Shown: in pieces, positions 30,477 through 38,537 of the stretch
Layout: every line of letters starts with the position of its first letter
How positions within the stretch are numbered: the stretch's first letter is position 1
Assembly: GCA_017161075.1 (NCBI GenBank)
Contig: CP046174.1
Location: 3,472,001 to 3,536,000, forward strand
Source: Erysipelotrichaceae bacterium 66202529
Lineage (GTDB): Bacteria; Bacillota_I; Bacilli_A; Erysipelotrichales; Erysipelotrichaceae
Length of the DNA stretch: 64,000 nucleotides
Direction: 5' to 3'
The notes under the pieces: model-generated
Told to the model about the DNA's origin: nothing
Seen by the model: the letters and a program-made list of their open reading frames with translations, nothing else
Databases searched by the model: none
Program-made: the position numbers and the translations under genes

Positions 30477-31766
30477 TTATACAGTTTTTGTTTTTGCAAT
30501 ACTGATTTCTAAGAGAAAAGAATCCTGCAGCTTAATCTTCATATATCCATGGTAGCTTTCCGCAATCGTCTTTATCCTTCCCAATCCAATACCATGCTGT
30601 CCTTTTTCCTTTTTTATTGTTTGAAAAGTGTCGTTTGATTTTTGTAGTCTTGCTGTATCACATGCATTTTCAATAAAAATCTTCGTTGCTGTTTTCCCAT
30701 CCAGGATTTTACAGCTTATAAATTTGTTATCCACATACTCCTGTGCTTCGATTGCATTATCCAAAGCATTGGATAATAAGGATATCAGATCAAAATCCTG
30801 CATTTGCTTTAGATTATCCTGCACTTCATAAGTAAACGCTATGCCTTTCGTTCTGCAAATTGCCATTTTGGAATTTACGATATAATCCAGGACAGGATTC
30901 TTTGTAGTAAGAACCTTTACAGCTTCCACATGTTCGCTTAATTCCTGCAGATAGCTTTTTGCTTTCTCAGGATCTGTATTCATCATATATTCCAATGAAT
31001 GAAAATGATGCTTTAAATCATGACGTAGCTTTCTGTTTTCCTGATTCGCTTTTTTTAATTCCTCCAGCAACTGCTTCTGTTGTTTCTGATTGTCTAGCTG
31101 AAGACCTACATTATTCAAATCCTTATTTCTATCTCCCAAAACAGATAGATAGAAATAAAATACACAGAATACACTCACCATAAAAGCTATTTGAATAAAC
31201 TCAAATATTACAATAACATTCATATCTGTAAAATCTAGCTTTGGTACTTCTTCTGTAATATAAAATAAATATATATAAAATACACCTGCTAAAACAGAAA
31301 ATGATATCCAATCCTTTGACTCATATATTCTATTACTCTTCCTGCCTATTCTAATAACTACATAGAATACAATTAAAATAATAAAACGACTTAACGAGTA
31401 CCATTCTTGATATTCACTATTCGTTAACATAACTCTATAAATCAATGAACTAAATTGTATGACAACAAATCCTAAGACGATATAATAGAGAGTCTTTAGA
31501 CAATTATGTCTATATAGTACAAGGAAAACGATTAACATAATAGTATTTTCAATAAAGTTTGGTACATGTTTTATTTCTCCAAACTGTGTTGTCCAGGAGA
31601 AAGTATAGTAGATATAACAATCCGATATAAAAATAATGAAAATAATTAAAAATAGAGAAAATGTGTTTTTTGCTGATAGTGGACATATCTTTAGATTTAG
31701 TATAAAGTATATAAATAACATTGAATAAGCAAAGAAGAAATTATCAATAAAATTAAATGTAAGCAT
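30477..31766 (-). CDS. AgrC-like sensor histidine kinase (GHKL type)
   Basis: 429 residues from ATG 31766 (GGTGAT upstream; an in-frame ATG lies at 31811). Six to seven membrane helices occupy residues ~1-190. Then come a coiled coil (QLDNQKQQKQLLEELKKANQENRKL) and the phospho-accepting histidine in RHDLKHHFHSLEYM, the SpoOB/AgrC form. The ATPase has the N box SLLSNALDNAIEA and G box GQHGIGLGRI. AgrC-type kinases read peptide signals. It has its own promoter and lies beside two LytTR regulators, its likely partners. No AgrB or AgrD gene is visible; they may lie beyond the ICE. Confidence 0.88.
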   Translation of the reverse strand: MLTFNFIDNFFFAYSMLFIYFILNLKICPLSAKNTFSLFLIIFIIFISDCYIYYTFSWTTQFGEIKHVPNFIENTIMLIVFLVLYRHNCLKTLYYIVLGFVVIQFSSLIYRVMLTNSEYQEWYSLSRFIILIVFYVVIRIGRKSNRIYESKDWISFSVLAGVFYIYLFYITEEVPKLDFTDMNVIVIFEFIQIAFMVSVFCVFYFYLSVLGDRNKDLNNVGLQLDNQKQQKQLLEELKKANQENRKLRHDLKHHFHSLEYMMNTDPEKAKSYLQELSEHVEAVKVLTTKNPVLDYIVNSKMAICRTKGIAFTYEVQDNLKQMQDFDLISLLSNALDNAIEAQEYVDNKFISCKILDGKTATKIFIENACDTARLQKSNDTFQTIKKEKGQHGIGLGRIKTIAESYHGYMKIKLQDSFLLEISIAKTKTV

Positions 31767-31781
31767 AACATCACCAAATAA

Positions 31782-31811
31782 AGTATAGCATTTAGTGATA
31801 TATAAAAGCAA
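31782..31811 (-). promoter_or_regulatory. promoter of the AgrC-like kinase gene
   Basis: Minus strand: -35 TTGCTT (31811-31806), an 18-bp spacer and -10 TATACT (31787-31782), ending 16 bp before the start codon. No ACCGTT repeats are present, so the kinase seems to be expressed independently of the LytTR boxes. Confidence 0.55.
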
Positions 31812-31823
31812 TCTTGATCTACC

Positions 31824-32390
31824 TTAGATAGATATACTATGCTGAGTTTTAACAATGTATAGTCTATCAATAGTATGCGATAACTTATAGGTTATTGTCT
31901 TTCCCGTCTTTGATATTGTTTTTCCATTATATGATATATTATAAGTTCTATGATAATTATCAATTATTTTCGGTACAGCCTTTCCATTTGTAATCTTTCC
32001 ACCAGATACACTATATGTACCCGTAACACTATAAATACAATATTTGTTCTTTTGGAAATACACCTTCAGATTATTCCATGTTTTGCTTTTCGAAGCAGCT
32101 CTTGTCGTCGCTGCAGGCGTTTCTTCCTGCACACTTTTCACCGTTTCCATCAGAAAATCCGTTGTATGATAGGCATCCCTTTGAAAATTCTCCTTTTGCT
32201 GCAAAACAAATGCGGATATATCATTTCCTTCACTATCCTGAAATATGTATTTCCCTGGATGCTCATAAAAATCCTGAAACATACTGATTTCCTCACTGTA
32301 ATCCAGTATGGATTCTTCTGCATGCACATTTCCTGTCATGCAGGATAGCGTTAAAAAGCCTGCAAATAAAACGGTTAATAACTTTTTCAT
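31824..32390 (-). CDS. Secreted protein of the LytTR locus
   Basis: 188 residues from ATG 32390. Signal peptide residues 1-24 (hydrophobic VLFAGFLTLSCM, cleavage after NVHA). The mature part is polar and begins with EESILDYSEEISMF. The C-terminal ~80 residues are Thr/Ser/Lys-rich and look like strands (YSVTGTYSVSGGKITNGKAVP, YNGKTISKTGKTITYKL). No family was recognised. A LytTR-type promoter lies upstream (32460-32528). It resembles in layout the secreted protein at 34428-35117. Confidence 0.75.
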   Translation of the reverse strand: MKKLLTVLFAGFLTLSCMTGNVHAEESILDYSEEISMFQDFYEHPGKYIFQDSEGNDISAFVLQQKENFQRDAYHTTDFLMETVKSVQEETPAATTRAASKSKTWNNLKVYFQKNKYCIYSVTGTYSVSGGKITNGKAVPKIIDNYHRTYNISYNGKTISKTGKTITYKLSHTIDRLYIVKTQHSISI

Positions 32391-32459
32391 TTCCTTTACT
32401 TCCTCCTCTTTCATCCCTTACGTGAGCTTCACAAAATGCTTACAAATATTTGCAGTTAC

Positions 32460-32528
32460 ATCATAAATTAAGAATGATGAAAAAGAAAGGATTCTGGGAT
32501 GAACGGTATTCAGATGAGGCGAAACGGT
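32460..32528 (-). promoter_or_regulatory. LytTR-type promoter A
   Basis: Minus strand: ACCGTTT (from 32528) and ACCGTTC (from 32507) are direct repeats exactly 21 bp apart. They fit the AgrA half-site pattern (W-M-M-GTT-N-R-K) well in the second copy. A -10 TATGAT (32465-32460) begins 42 bp after the second repeat's start, upstream of the secreted protein gene. Confidence 0.72.
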
Positions 32529-32551
32529 CAAAATACAAAAGGATAGTTTAG

Positions 32552-33265
32552 TTAATCATAGCTATTATGAACGCCTTTTGCATATAACATGTAAAACTCT
32601 TTTTTCTTCCTTCTGCTAATCGGCATATTTCCATGGCCCTTTAAATAAATGATAGCTTTATCAAAATCTATATGACTTATATAATTCAAATTAACCAACA
32701 TACCTTTATTAGGTGATGCAAAAGGAAATAGTGAATTACTATCCTGAAACTCACGTAATGATATTCTTGCTTGGTAAAGTCCTGTTTCTGTTTCAACCAC
32801 TAAATAATTTTTTACAGTATAGGCACATATAATATCCTTGACCAGGATTTTAACAGGAACAGACGCTTCGTTTCTCACATCTAAAAATTTATTTCGTTTA
32901 TTTAATTCCATAAGGGCTGCATTTAACATTTTTATCAGAGACTTTAAATAATTATCTTTAACGAGAAAACGAAATGCACGATACTCGTAACCTGTTATCG
33001 AAAGCTCATGGTGGGTGGTAAGAAATACAAGCAAGGACTCCTGTTTTCTATCGTGTAGTTTTTCTGCTAAGTCGAACCCGCCAATAGCAGGCATTTCAAT
33101 ATCAAGAATATACAGATCATAGTTAGCTGTATTGATATTATTTAGAATCTGTACATCACTCATAACATCTACTATAAAGTGATCAGGAAACATATATTGT
33201 ATGTCCTTCTTCACACTTTCTGCAAAATCTAAATCATCATCAACAACCAAGACAGCAAATGACAT
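32552..33265 (-). CDS. LytTR-family response regulator (second)
   Basis: 237 residues from ATG 33265 (AAGGAGTGG upstream). Receiver domain (~1-120): acidic pocket VVDDD and phospho-acceptor Asp in YDLYILDIEMPAIGGFDL. LytTR DNA-binding domain (~140-237): FPFASPNKGMLVNLNYISHIDFDKAIIYL and MPISRRKKKEFYMLY. It belongs to the AgrA/VirR class that binds paired direct repeats. It lies downstream of a close paralogue in the same operon. Confidence 0.92.
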   Translation of the reverse strand: MSFAVLVVDDDLDFAESVKKDIQYMFPDHFIVDVMSDVQILNNINTANYDLYILDIEMPAIGGFDLAEKLHDRKQESLLVFLTTHHELSITGYEYRAFRFLVKDNYLKSLIKMLNAALMELNKRNKFLDVRNEASVPVKILVKDIICAYTVKNYLVVETETGLYQARISLREFQDSNSLFPFASPNKGMLVNLNYISHIDFDKAIIYLKGHGNMPISRRKKKEFYMLYAKGVHNSYD

Positions 33266-33326
33266 TTCTGACCACTCCTTCATTACTATAATTATAACAA
33301 AATTTTGTCTAAACATAATTATTTAA

Positions 33327-34028
33327 TTATAAACCTAATGAATATCGCATATAAAACGTCTTTCTCTTCCTTCTGCTTATGCTTATTTTACGCCCGGATT
33401 TCATATGAATTATATCTTTATCAAAATCTATACACTCTATGTAATTCAAATTCACTAAAAAACCTTTTCTAGGCTCAGCAAAAGGGAACTCTTTAAATCT
33501 TGTTGAGAAATCACATAATGAACTTTGCATCATAAATTCCTTATTACCTGTACATACTCTCAAATTATTTCCACTTGTAGACACGTAATGTATGGAATTT
33601 GTTAATAACTGAAAAATAGTATTATCTTTATCTTTTACTTCAATATAAGTTTCTCTTTTTTGAAGTTCGTCTAAAATATCGGAAAGAGCGTTTGGAAGCA
33701 TACTACCTAGTTTAAACTTACTTATAAATCGAAAAATGTTATATTCATAGCCTTTCAATGAATAATCCTCATGAGATGTTAAAAAAAGAATAAGTGAATT
33801 GCAATTTATATTCTGTATCTTAGATACTAGTGCAAAACCATCATAAATTGGCATTTCGATATCCAAAAGATAACCGTCATAAATTGAATTCTCTATATAT
33901 TTCATTGCATTTACATCATCCACTAACACCATATTAAATTTATCAGGAAAGATTTCAAGGATTTTCTTAGAAATCATTTCTCTATCTTTTTTATTATCAT
34001 CAACAATTAACAGTGAATATTTAAACAT
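33327..34028 (-). CDS. LytTR-family response regulator (first)
   Basis: 233 residues from ATG 34028. The in-frame ATG at 34052 coincides with the predicted transcription start, so 34028 is preferred. Receiver: IVDDN pocket and Asp in YDGYLLDIEMPIYDGFALV. LytTR domain: FPFAEPRKGFLVNLNYIECIDFDKDIIHM and ISISRRKRKTFYMRY. It is clearly a paralogue of the next gene. The promoter carries LytTR-type repeats, so the locus probably activates its own regulators. Confidence 0.92.
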   Translation of the reverse strand: MFKYSLLIVDDNKKDREMISKKILEIFPDKFNMVLVDDVNAMKYIENSIYDGYLLDIEMPIYDGFALVSKIQNINCNSLILFLTSHEDYSLKGYEYNIFRFISKFKLGSMLPNALSDILDELQKRETYIEVKDKDNTIFQLLTNSIHYVSTSGNNLRVCTGNKEFMMQSSLCDFSTRFKEFPFAEPRKGFLVNLNYIECIDFDKDIIHMKSGRKISISRRKRKTFYMRYSLGL

Positions 34029-34058
34029 ATTAGCATCTTCTTTCAGTAACATTTATAT

Positions 34059-34125
34059 AGTATAAAATAATCAACCTAAAGTAAATAGATCAGGGATGAA
34101 CGGTAATCCCTGGGTATGAAACGGT
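34059..34125 (-). promoter_or_regulatory. LytTR-type promoter B
   Basis: Minus strand: ACCGTTT (from 34125) and ACCGTTC (from 34104) are direct repeats 21 bp apart. The -10 TATACT (34064-34059) begins 40 bp after the second repeat's start. It drives the two response-regulator genes. Confidence 0.72.
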
Positions 34126-34176
34126 CATTTTTAAGCATTCTCTTATTAAAAAGCAAGTTTTTCAACTATATTCTTT

Positions 34177-34245
34177 ACCGAATACACTCATATTCATACC
34201 GCTTATCCTAAAGACTATTTACTTTTTCCACATAGTGGGTAAAAT
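34177..34245 (+). promoter_or_regulatory. LytTR-type promoter C (weaker repeats)
   Basis: Plus strand: ACCGAAT (from 34177) and ACCGCTT (from 34198) are 21 bp apart. The -10 TAAAAT (34240-34245) begins 42 bp after the second repeat's start. Only ACCG is fully kept, but the spacing is identical to promoter A. It would give the secreted protein gene at 34428 a leader of about 175 nt. Confidence 0.5.
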
Positions 34246-34427
34246 TGAAGATGCAAGTACTTGATGAAGCATAAACAAATGTAAGCTCACAACAAAAAAC
34301 AAAAGTTGAGAATAAAGAAAATATTTCTTCCTGTAATAATAGTATGATAATAACCTATGGAAATATTAGATATTGAAAATATGGACTTACAAGAATGTAC
34401 GCTGAATAGCGTAAGAATGGAGAAAGC

Positions 34428-35117
34428 ATGAAATTATTTAAGAAAATATTTGTCACTACTTTGATACTTACAACTACTCTTTGTGGATCTACCGTTGATG
34501 GTTTTGCCAAAGATGAAACGCATATAACAAATGAGGTGGCTTCTGAAAGCTTTAAAACTTTTATTGAACCCTTATACAATGAAGCAAAAAATATAATTGT
34601 ATATAATGCAAATAATGAGAATGTTACTCACAGCTTTATAATGAACACACAAGAATTGTATAATAACAATAATTATAAAGCTATTGAAGACTATATTTAT
34701 GAATATGATTTATTGTTTGAAAAGACGCCAATTTCAAATATTTCTTCCCGTAATATGACGAAAGCGTATCATAGGCAATATAAAAAAATAGTGAAAGGAA
34801 CTGGTAGTAGACCTGGAATATTTGGCAATACTATAACAGAAAAAATTTCCATATGCTATGAAATTAGTGGAAATGCGACATCTAATAATAAAGGGCAAAT
34901 AATCAGCTATACAAAGCCTAGACTTTCTATTATAGGTGGTAGTGATAAGTCTTACTCAATGACAAATGTATCATGTTCCGCAACTAAAAATGGTGCTAGT
35001 ATTAAAATAAATGCCAAATTTGTGCCAACTTGGTCGTATAGCATTGCTGGATATGGTTGGTCAACATTTACAGCACCTGAAGTAAAAGAAAGCTTCAGCT
35101 TCACCCCAATAGGTTAA
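34428..35117 (+). CDS. Second secreted protein of the LytTR locus
   Basis: 229 residues, ATG after AATGGAGAAAGC. Signal peptide ~1-27 (IFVTTLILTTTLCGSTVDGFA). The mature protein begins with a helical, Asn-rich part (EPLYNEAKNIIVYNANNENVTHSFI). A likely strand-rich half follows (KISICYEISGNATSNNKGQIISYTKPRLSIIGG...). Its order (signal peptide, helical spacer, Ser/Thr-rich strands after residue ~125) is like the secreted protein at 31824-32390. No known domain was recognised. It could be an effector or bacteriocin-like product of the quorum system (speculative). Confidence 0.75.
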   Translation: MKLFKKIFVTTLILTTTLCGSTVDGFAKDETHITNEVASESFKTFIEPLYNEAKNIIVYNANNENVTHSFIMNTQELYNNNNYKAIEDYIYEYDLLFEKTPISNISSRNMTKAYHRQYKKIVKGTGSRPGIFGNTITEKISICYEISGNATSNNKGQIISYTKPRLSIIGGSDKSYSMTNVSCSATKNGASIKINAKFVPTWSYSIAGYGWSTFTAPEVKESFSFTPIG

Positions 35118-35332
35118 AAGTAAACTAACTTTAAGCAAATCATCTCAAATCTGAATTAAATTTGATAAGAAATTTGTTTTAGCACATAGCAAACAGCAAC
35201 AACACCCCCTATGTACGTAAAATCACCGTATGAATATGAATGCTTAGGATATAATTTTTACACTTCATAGAAAAGATTTAATTATTCCAATTTATATGCA
35301 TCTTCGAAATTCAGTATGGTACAATCTATAAA

Positions 35333-35373
35333 AAAAAGCAGTATTGATACTTTAATGATTAAGACTGCTTTTT
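35333..35373. terminator. bidirectional terminator
   Basis: AAAAAGCAGT (35333-35342) pairs with ACTGCTTTTT (35364-35373); A and T runs flank both sides, so it can work on either strand. It ends the secreted protein transcript. Confidence 0.75.
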
Positions 35374-35441
35374 CTAAAAATAATGTATAAAATAGAACAA
35401 AGGCTGTAATTTTTAAAGCCAAAATGGAAAGTGTGATATGT

Positions 35442-35804
35442 ATGAAAAAAAACAATTTGTATGATACGCTATTTATTAATATTAATTTTATTTTATTAGG
35501 TATGAGTTTTATAATCATTTCTTTTATAAAAATAAGTGAAATATTAAGTATATTAGGCACATTCATCTCGATATGGCACTTTTACTACTGCTTAAAAGAA
35601 CATAAACTAAAAATATTAGAATTTATCGTCAAATACATTAGCTTTTTTTTCATTATAATTATTTTTTATTATTGCAGATATTCAAATAAAGAATTGTTTT
35701 TTAATAGTTTCCATGTTTTTGTAACATTCTGTAATATAGAAATTATATTTATATTTACGAGTCTTCTTTGCAATAAATTATTTCGTCTTTTTATGCAAGA
35801 TTGA
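35442..35804 (+). CDS. Hypothetical membrane protein
   Basis: 120 residues from ATG 35442 (GGAAAGTG upstream; an ATG at 35424 is in frame). Four hydrophobic helices: ~10-30, 33-50, 62-80 and 90-115 (FNSFHVFVTFCNIEIIFIFTSLL). Very rich in Ile and Phe, like its AT-rich surroundings. No family recognised. It may be an immunity or transport protein for the adjacent secreted products, but nothing in the sequence proves this. Confidence 0.5.
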   Translation: MKKNNLYDTLFININFILLGMSFIIISFIKISEILSILGTFISIWHFYYCLKEHKLKILEFIVKYISFFFIIIIFYYCRYSNKELFFNSFHVFVTFCNIEIIFIFTSLLCNKLFRLFMQD

Positions 35805-35923
35805 TTTCCATGAAGTAAGAAAATACGCAGTAACCTTTAAACAATTAACTTGTGCTTAAAAATTTTGTGCTATACTTGTACTATGTTTCTTAATGTTAAC
35901 GATTTAATTGGAGGTGAAATAAA

Positions 35924-36118
35924 ATGGATGGAGCAATCTATATTATATTGACATTATTTTTTCTTGAGGGAATTGATTGTATCGTTACTGAAACAACACT
36001 ATCAATCATAGTGGGATGTATTTTAATCGTATCATCAATTATCATATATTTCATATATGTATTTAGGAAGAAAACAAAGCTATACTGGTATTTCAAATCA
36101 AGATCAGATAATAGATAA
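35924..36118 (+). CDS. Small membrane protein
   Basis: 64 residues with a strong ribosome-binding site (GGAGGTGA). Two hydrophobic segments (~4-20 and 26-48) and a basic tail (RKKTKLYWYFKSRSDNR). The topology is like small holin- or immunity-type proteins, but no family is recognised. It lies in the AT-rich block. Confidence 0.5.
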   Translation: MDGAIYIILTLFFLEGIDCIVTETTLSIIVGCILIVSSIIIYFIYVFRKKTKLYWYFKSRSDNR

Positions 36119-36169
36119 ACGAACCTCAAATTTGTTTAAAATCGTTAGCGCCGAAACGGAGGATTGTAT

Positions 36170-36406
36170 ATGGCAAAATTTAAAAAATATGTATTGTTTT
36201 TCCTGTTCCTATGTTCCCTTGCAGCACTGATTATTTCTGCTGTATTCTTATGGACGAGCGGAATTGCACTGGATGAAATGATCAGTGTCACAGAGTATTT
36301 TGAATCCTATGGGATGCTGTATTGGCTCCTGTTCTTTATCTCAATTCTGGCAACACTCTCCTGTATTCTGCTGTTTCTGAATAAAAGCAGGGAGAATCAG
36401 AAATAG
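36170..36406 (+). CDS. Small two-helix membrane protein
   Basis: 78 residues from ATG 36170 (ACGGAGG upstream). Helices ~6-28 (VLFFLFLCSLAALIISAVFLW) and ~50-70 (LYWLLFFISILATLSCILLFL), with an acidic loop between (DEMISVTEYFESYG). Composition is closer to the right-hand host block. Unknown function. Ends at a shared terminator with the rhaD-like operon. Confidence 0.55.
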   Translation: MAKFKKYVLFFLFLCSLAALIISAVFLWTSGIALDEMISVTEYFESYGMLYWLLFFISILATLSCILLFLNKSRENQK

Positions 36407-36430
36407 GAAAAAACATGTATCACCCATACA

Positions 36431-36467
36431 AAAACTCCAGTCTTTCTGTAGAAAAGACTGGAGTTTT
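36431..36467. terminator. bidirectional terminator
   Basis: AAAACTCCAGTCTTTC (36431-36446) pairs with GAAAAGACTGGAGTTTT (36451-36467). It serves the small membrane gene on the plus strand and the rhaD-like gene on the minus strand. Confidence 0.85.
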
Positions 36468-36492
36468 AAACGTTCACAGGCAATATCCTGTT

Positions 36493-37320
36493 TTACTTTT
36501 CATATAAATACCGTTCATCCAGTGTAACATGAAACGCATCCGCAAGCCTGTGAAAGCCCTCAACCGGAATTGTCTGCAGCTTTTCCTGTCGGCAGGAGTG
36601 CACCTTGATCCACATCTCGGCACTCTTTTCAATCGTATGCATTAAGCCAAAGGTAGAATCAAAATCGACGCCACTGCAAAACATGCCGTGATGTGCCCAA
36701 ATAACTGCATTGTAGGTTTCCATCAGCTTACTGGTGACAACCGCAATATCACGGCCACCCGGCACCATCCACTCCACAACTCCGATTCCCTCTGGAAAAA
36801 TAATCGGACATTCCGTCATCATTTCCCAGATTTCTCTTGTGATAATTTCTGATTTCAATGGAAGCAGAAAGGTAAGTGCAATTACATTGGGACAGTGACA
36901 GTGATATATAACGCGGTTCTCATTGTTTGTGAGTCTTGCCTTTACTGCCATATTCATAAGATGGGTAGGCAGCTCACTGGTAGGTCGCCCGCCATCCTTT
37001 AGTCCCCAGCAGATGCGATAGTTTAGGCCTGTGGCATCCACCTGTATGATGCCTGCAGTATGTGCAGGATCCTTTTTCATATTGTGGAAATACTTCCCCG
37101 TACCGCTGATCAGGAAATATGCATTTGCCAGATATTCCACATTCGTGCCAATCGGCAGCCATTCCCCGCTTTGTGTCAGCTGATCCTGTACACATTCCAC
37201 ATCCTCCGGCTTCATCCAATAGGTGAAATTCCCTCCATTGCGTTCATGCCAGCCCAATGCATCCCCATAATCAGCCATCTCAACATATTCCTTTAAAAAT
37301 TTAGCTTCTTCTACTCTCAT
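36493..37320 (-). CDS. rhaD: RhaD-like class II aldolase (rhamnulose-1-phosphate aldolase)
   Basis: 275 residues, the usual RhaD length, from ATG 37320 (GGAGG upstream). Motifs: GWHERNGGNFTYW near the N-terminus, the zinc ligands in VIYHCHCPN (~residues 138-143) and AHHGMFCSG (~208), and VEWMVPGGRDIA. These aldolases cleave ketose-1-phosphates to DHAP and an aldehyde. The start is 2 bp from the upstream gene's stop, so they form an operon. No rhamnose isomerase or kinase is nearby; the true substrate may be another ketose-phosphate. Confidence 0.82.
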   Translation of the reverse strand: MRVEEAKFLKEYVEMADYGDALGWHERNGGNFTYWMKPEDVECVQDQLTQSGEWLPIGTNVEYLANAYFLISGTGKYFHNMKKDPAHTAGIIQVDATGLNYRICWGLKDGGRPTSELPTHLMNMAVKARLTNNENRVIYHCHCPNVIALTFLLPLKSEIITREIWEMMTECPIIFPEGIGVVEWMVPGGRDIAVVTSKLMETYNAVIWAHHGMFCSGVDFDSTFGLMHTIEKSAEMWIKVHSCRQEKLQTIPVEGFHRLADAFHVTLDERYLYEK

Positions 37321-37321
37321 A

Positions 37322-38380
37322 TCATTTTCCTCCAGCTTCCTCATCGTAGGGCATAATCATATAGCTTGTTGTACCTGTTTCCACAGCTTCCTTTAATTGT
37401 TCCAGCAGCAGCTCTGGACTTCGTTCATAGGAATCCAGGGTATCCCCGCCACGATGATTGGTAAGCGTACAGTTATCCAGCTGTACAATTCTATCCTCTT
37501 TCGTCAGCGGCTCCTTTGGAAATACATCAATCGCTGCCCCCATGATTCTGCCGCTTTGCAATGCTTCCTCCAACGCAGGCATATCCACCAGCACTGCCCT
37601 TGCTGTATTGATCAGATAGCTATGCGGTTTCATAAGGGCTAACTCATAACGTCCGATGATTGGTGGATCCTTTGGGCCGATGCGTCCGTGAAGGGATATG
37701 ATATCACTTTCCTGAAGCAGTGTCTTCTTATCGACTGCCTTACACCCCGTTCGTTCGATGATGGATGCATCCAGATAAGGATCATGCACCATAATACTGC
37801 AGCCAAACGGATGCAGTCGCTGTGCCACAAGCTGTCCGATGGCACCAAAGCCAATCAGACCAACACGCATACTGCGAAGCTCACGGATAGATCCGCTATT
37901 CGGATAGGACTCTCTCCAGATACCCTCACGCAAGGAACGATCTGCTCTTGTCACATTCCGTGTTTCACAAATCATCAGCCCCACTGTCAGCTCTGCCACA
38001 GCAAATGCATTATGCATAGGACAGTGAAGGATGCGTACTCCTTTTTTCCTTGCACATTCCACCGCGATGTTTTCCACACCGCCCCTTGCTGTGACAATGT
38101 ATTTTAAATGCGATGCCTGTTCAATGATATCCCTTCCTACCGGACACATATGAATGAAAATCACATCCGCATCAAGCATGGCCTCCTTCAACTCCCCTTT
38201 GATTGTATACGCCTCACTTCCCTTTGTTTCAATGTTGCGGATCAATGTCCTGGTAGCTACACGATCTAAATCTGCCTTCCATGAAAAGCCCTGATAGGAG
38301 CTAAACAGAGATTGCCCCTTCAAAACCTTTGCAAATGCTTCCTCTGACAGAAACATATCTCCAACAGCAACACATTTCAT
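37322..38380 (-). CDS. D-isomer-specific 2-hydroxyacid dehydrogenase
   Basis: 352 residues from ATG 38380 (AAGGAGG upstream). NAD-binding Rossmann motif GLIGFGAIGQLVAQRL (~residues 170-185). Catalytic Arg in SLHGRIGPKDP, Glu in DVFPKEPLT and His in TNHRGGDT, the family's triad. It oxidises or reduces a 2-hydroxyacid, or a phosphoglycerate-like substrate. Co-transcribed with the aldolase and divergent from a DeoR repressor. Paired with RhaD it may handle the aldehyde branch or an analogous sugar-acid, but this is inference. Confidence 0.88.
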   Translation of the reverse strand: MKCVAVGDMFLSEEAFAKVLKGQSLFSSYQGFSWKADLDRVATRTLIRNIETKGSEAYTIKGELKEAMLDADVIFIHMCPVGRDIIEQASHLKYIVTARGGVENIAVECARKKGVRILHCPMHNAFAVAELTVGLMICETRNVTRADRSLREGIWRESYPNSGSIRELRSMRVGLIGFGAIGQLVAQRLHPFGCSIMVHDPYLDASIIERTGCKAVDKKTLLQESDIISLHGRIGPKDPPIIGRYELALMKPHSYLINTARAVLVDMPALEEALQSGRIMGAAIDVFPKEPLTKEDRIVQLDNCTLTNHRGGDTLDSYERSPELLLEQLKEAVETGTTSYMIMPYDEEAGGK

Positions 38381-38398
38381 AAACATTCCTCCTTAATT

Positions 38399-38519
38399 GT
38401 TCGTTTCGCACATTTATCATAGTACAAAAGTGAAAAAACAGAAATATAAATCTAGTTTAATGTTTATATTTCCATTATTTTTTAATTTTATTGTTTGAAA
38501 CGAACATTTTGTGTTATAG
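38399..38519. promoter_or_regulatory. divergent promoters with DeoR operator pair
   Basis: GTTCGTTTC (38399-38407) and its exact complement GAAACGAAC (38497-38505) lie 98 bp apart. The first falls just after the -10 TATGAT (38421-38416, minus) of the aldolase operon. The second fills the 17-bp spacer between TTGTTT (38491-38496) and TTATAG (38514-38519) of the DeoR gene. A looping repressor controlling both is the simplest reading. Confidence 0.65.
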
Positions 38520-38537
38520 TAAACACAGGTGATAACT

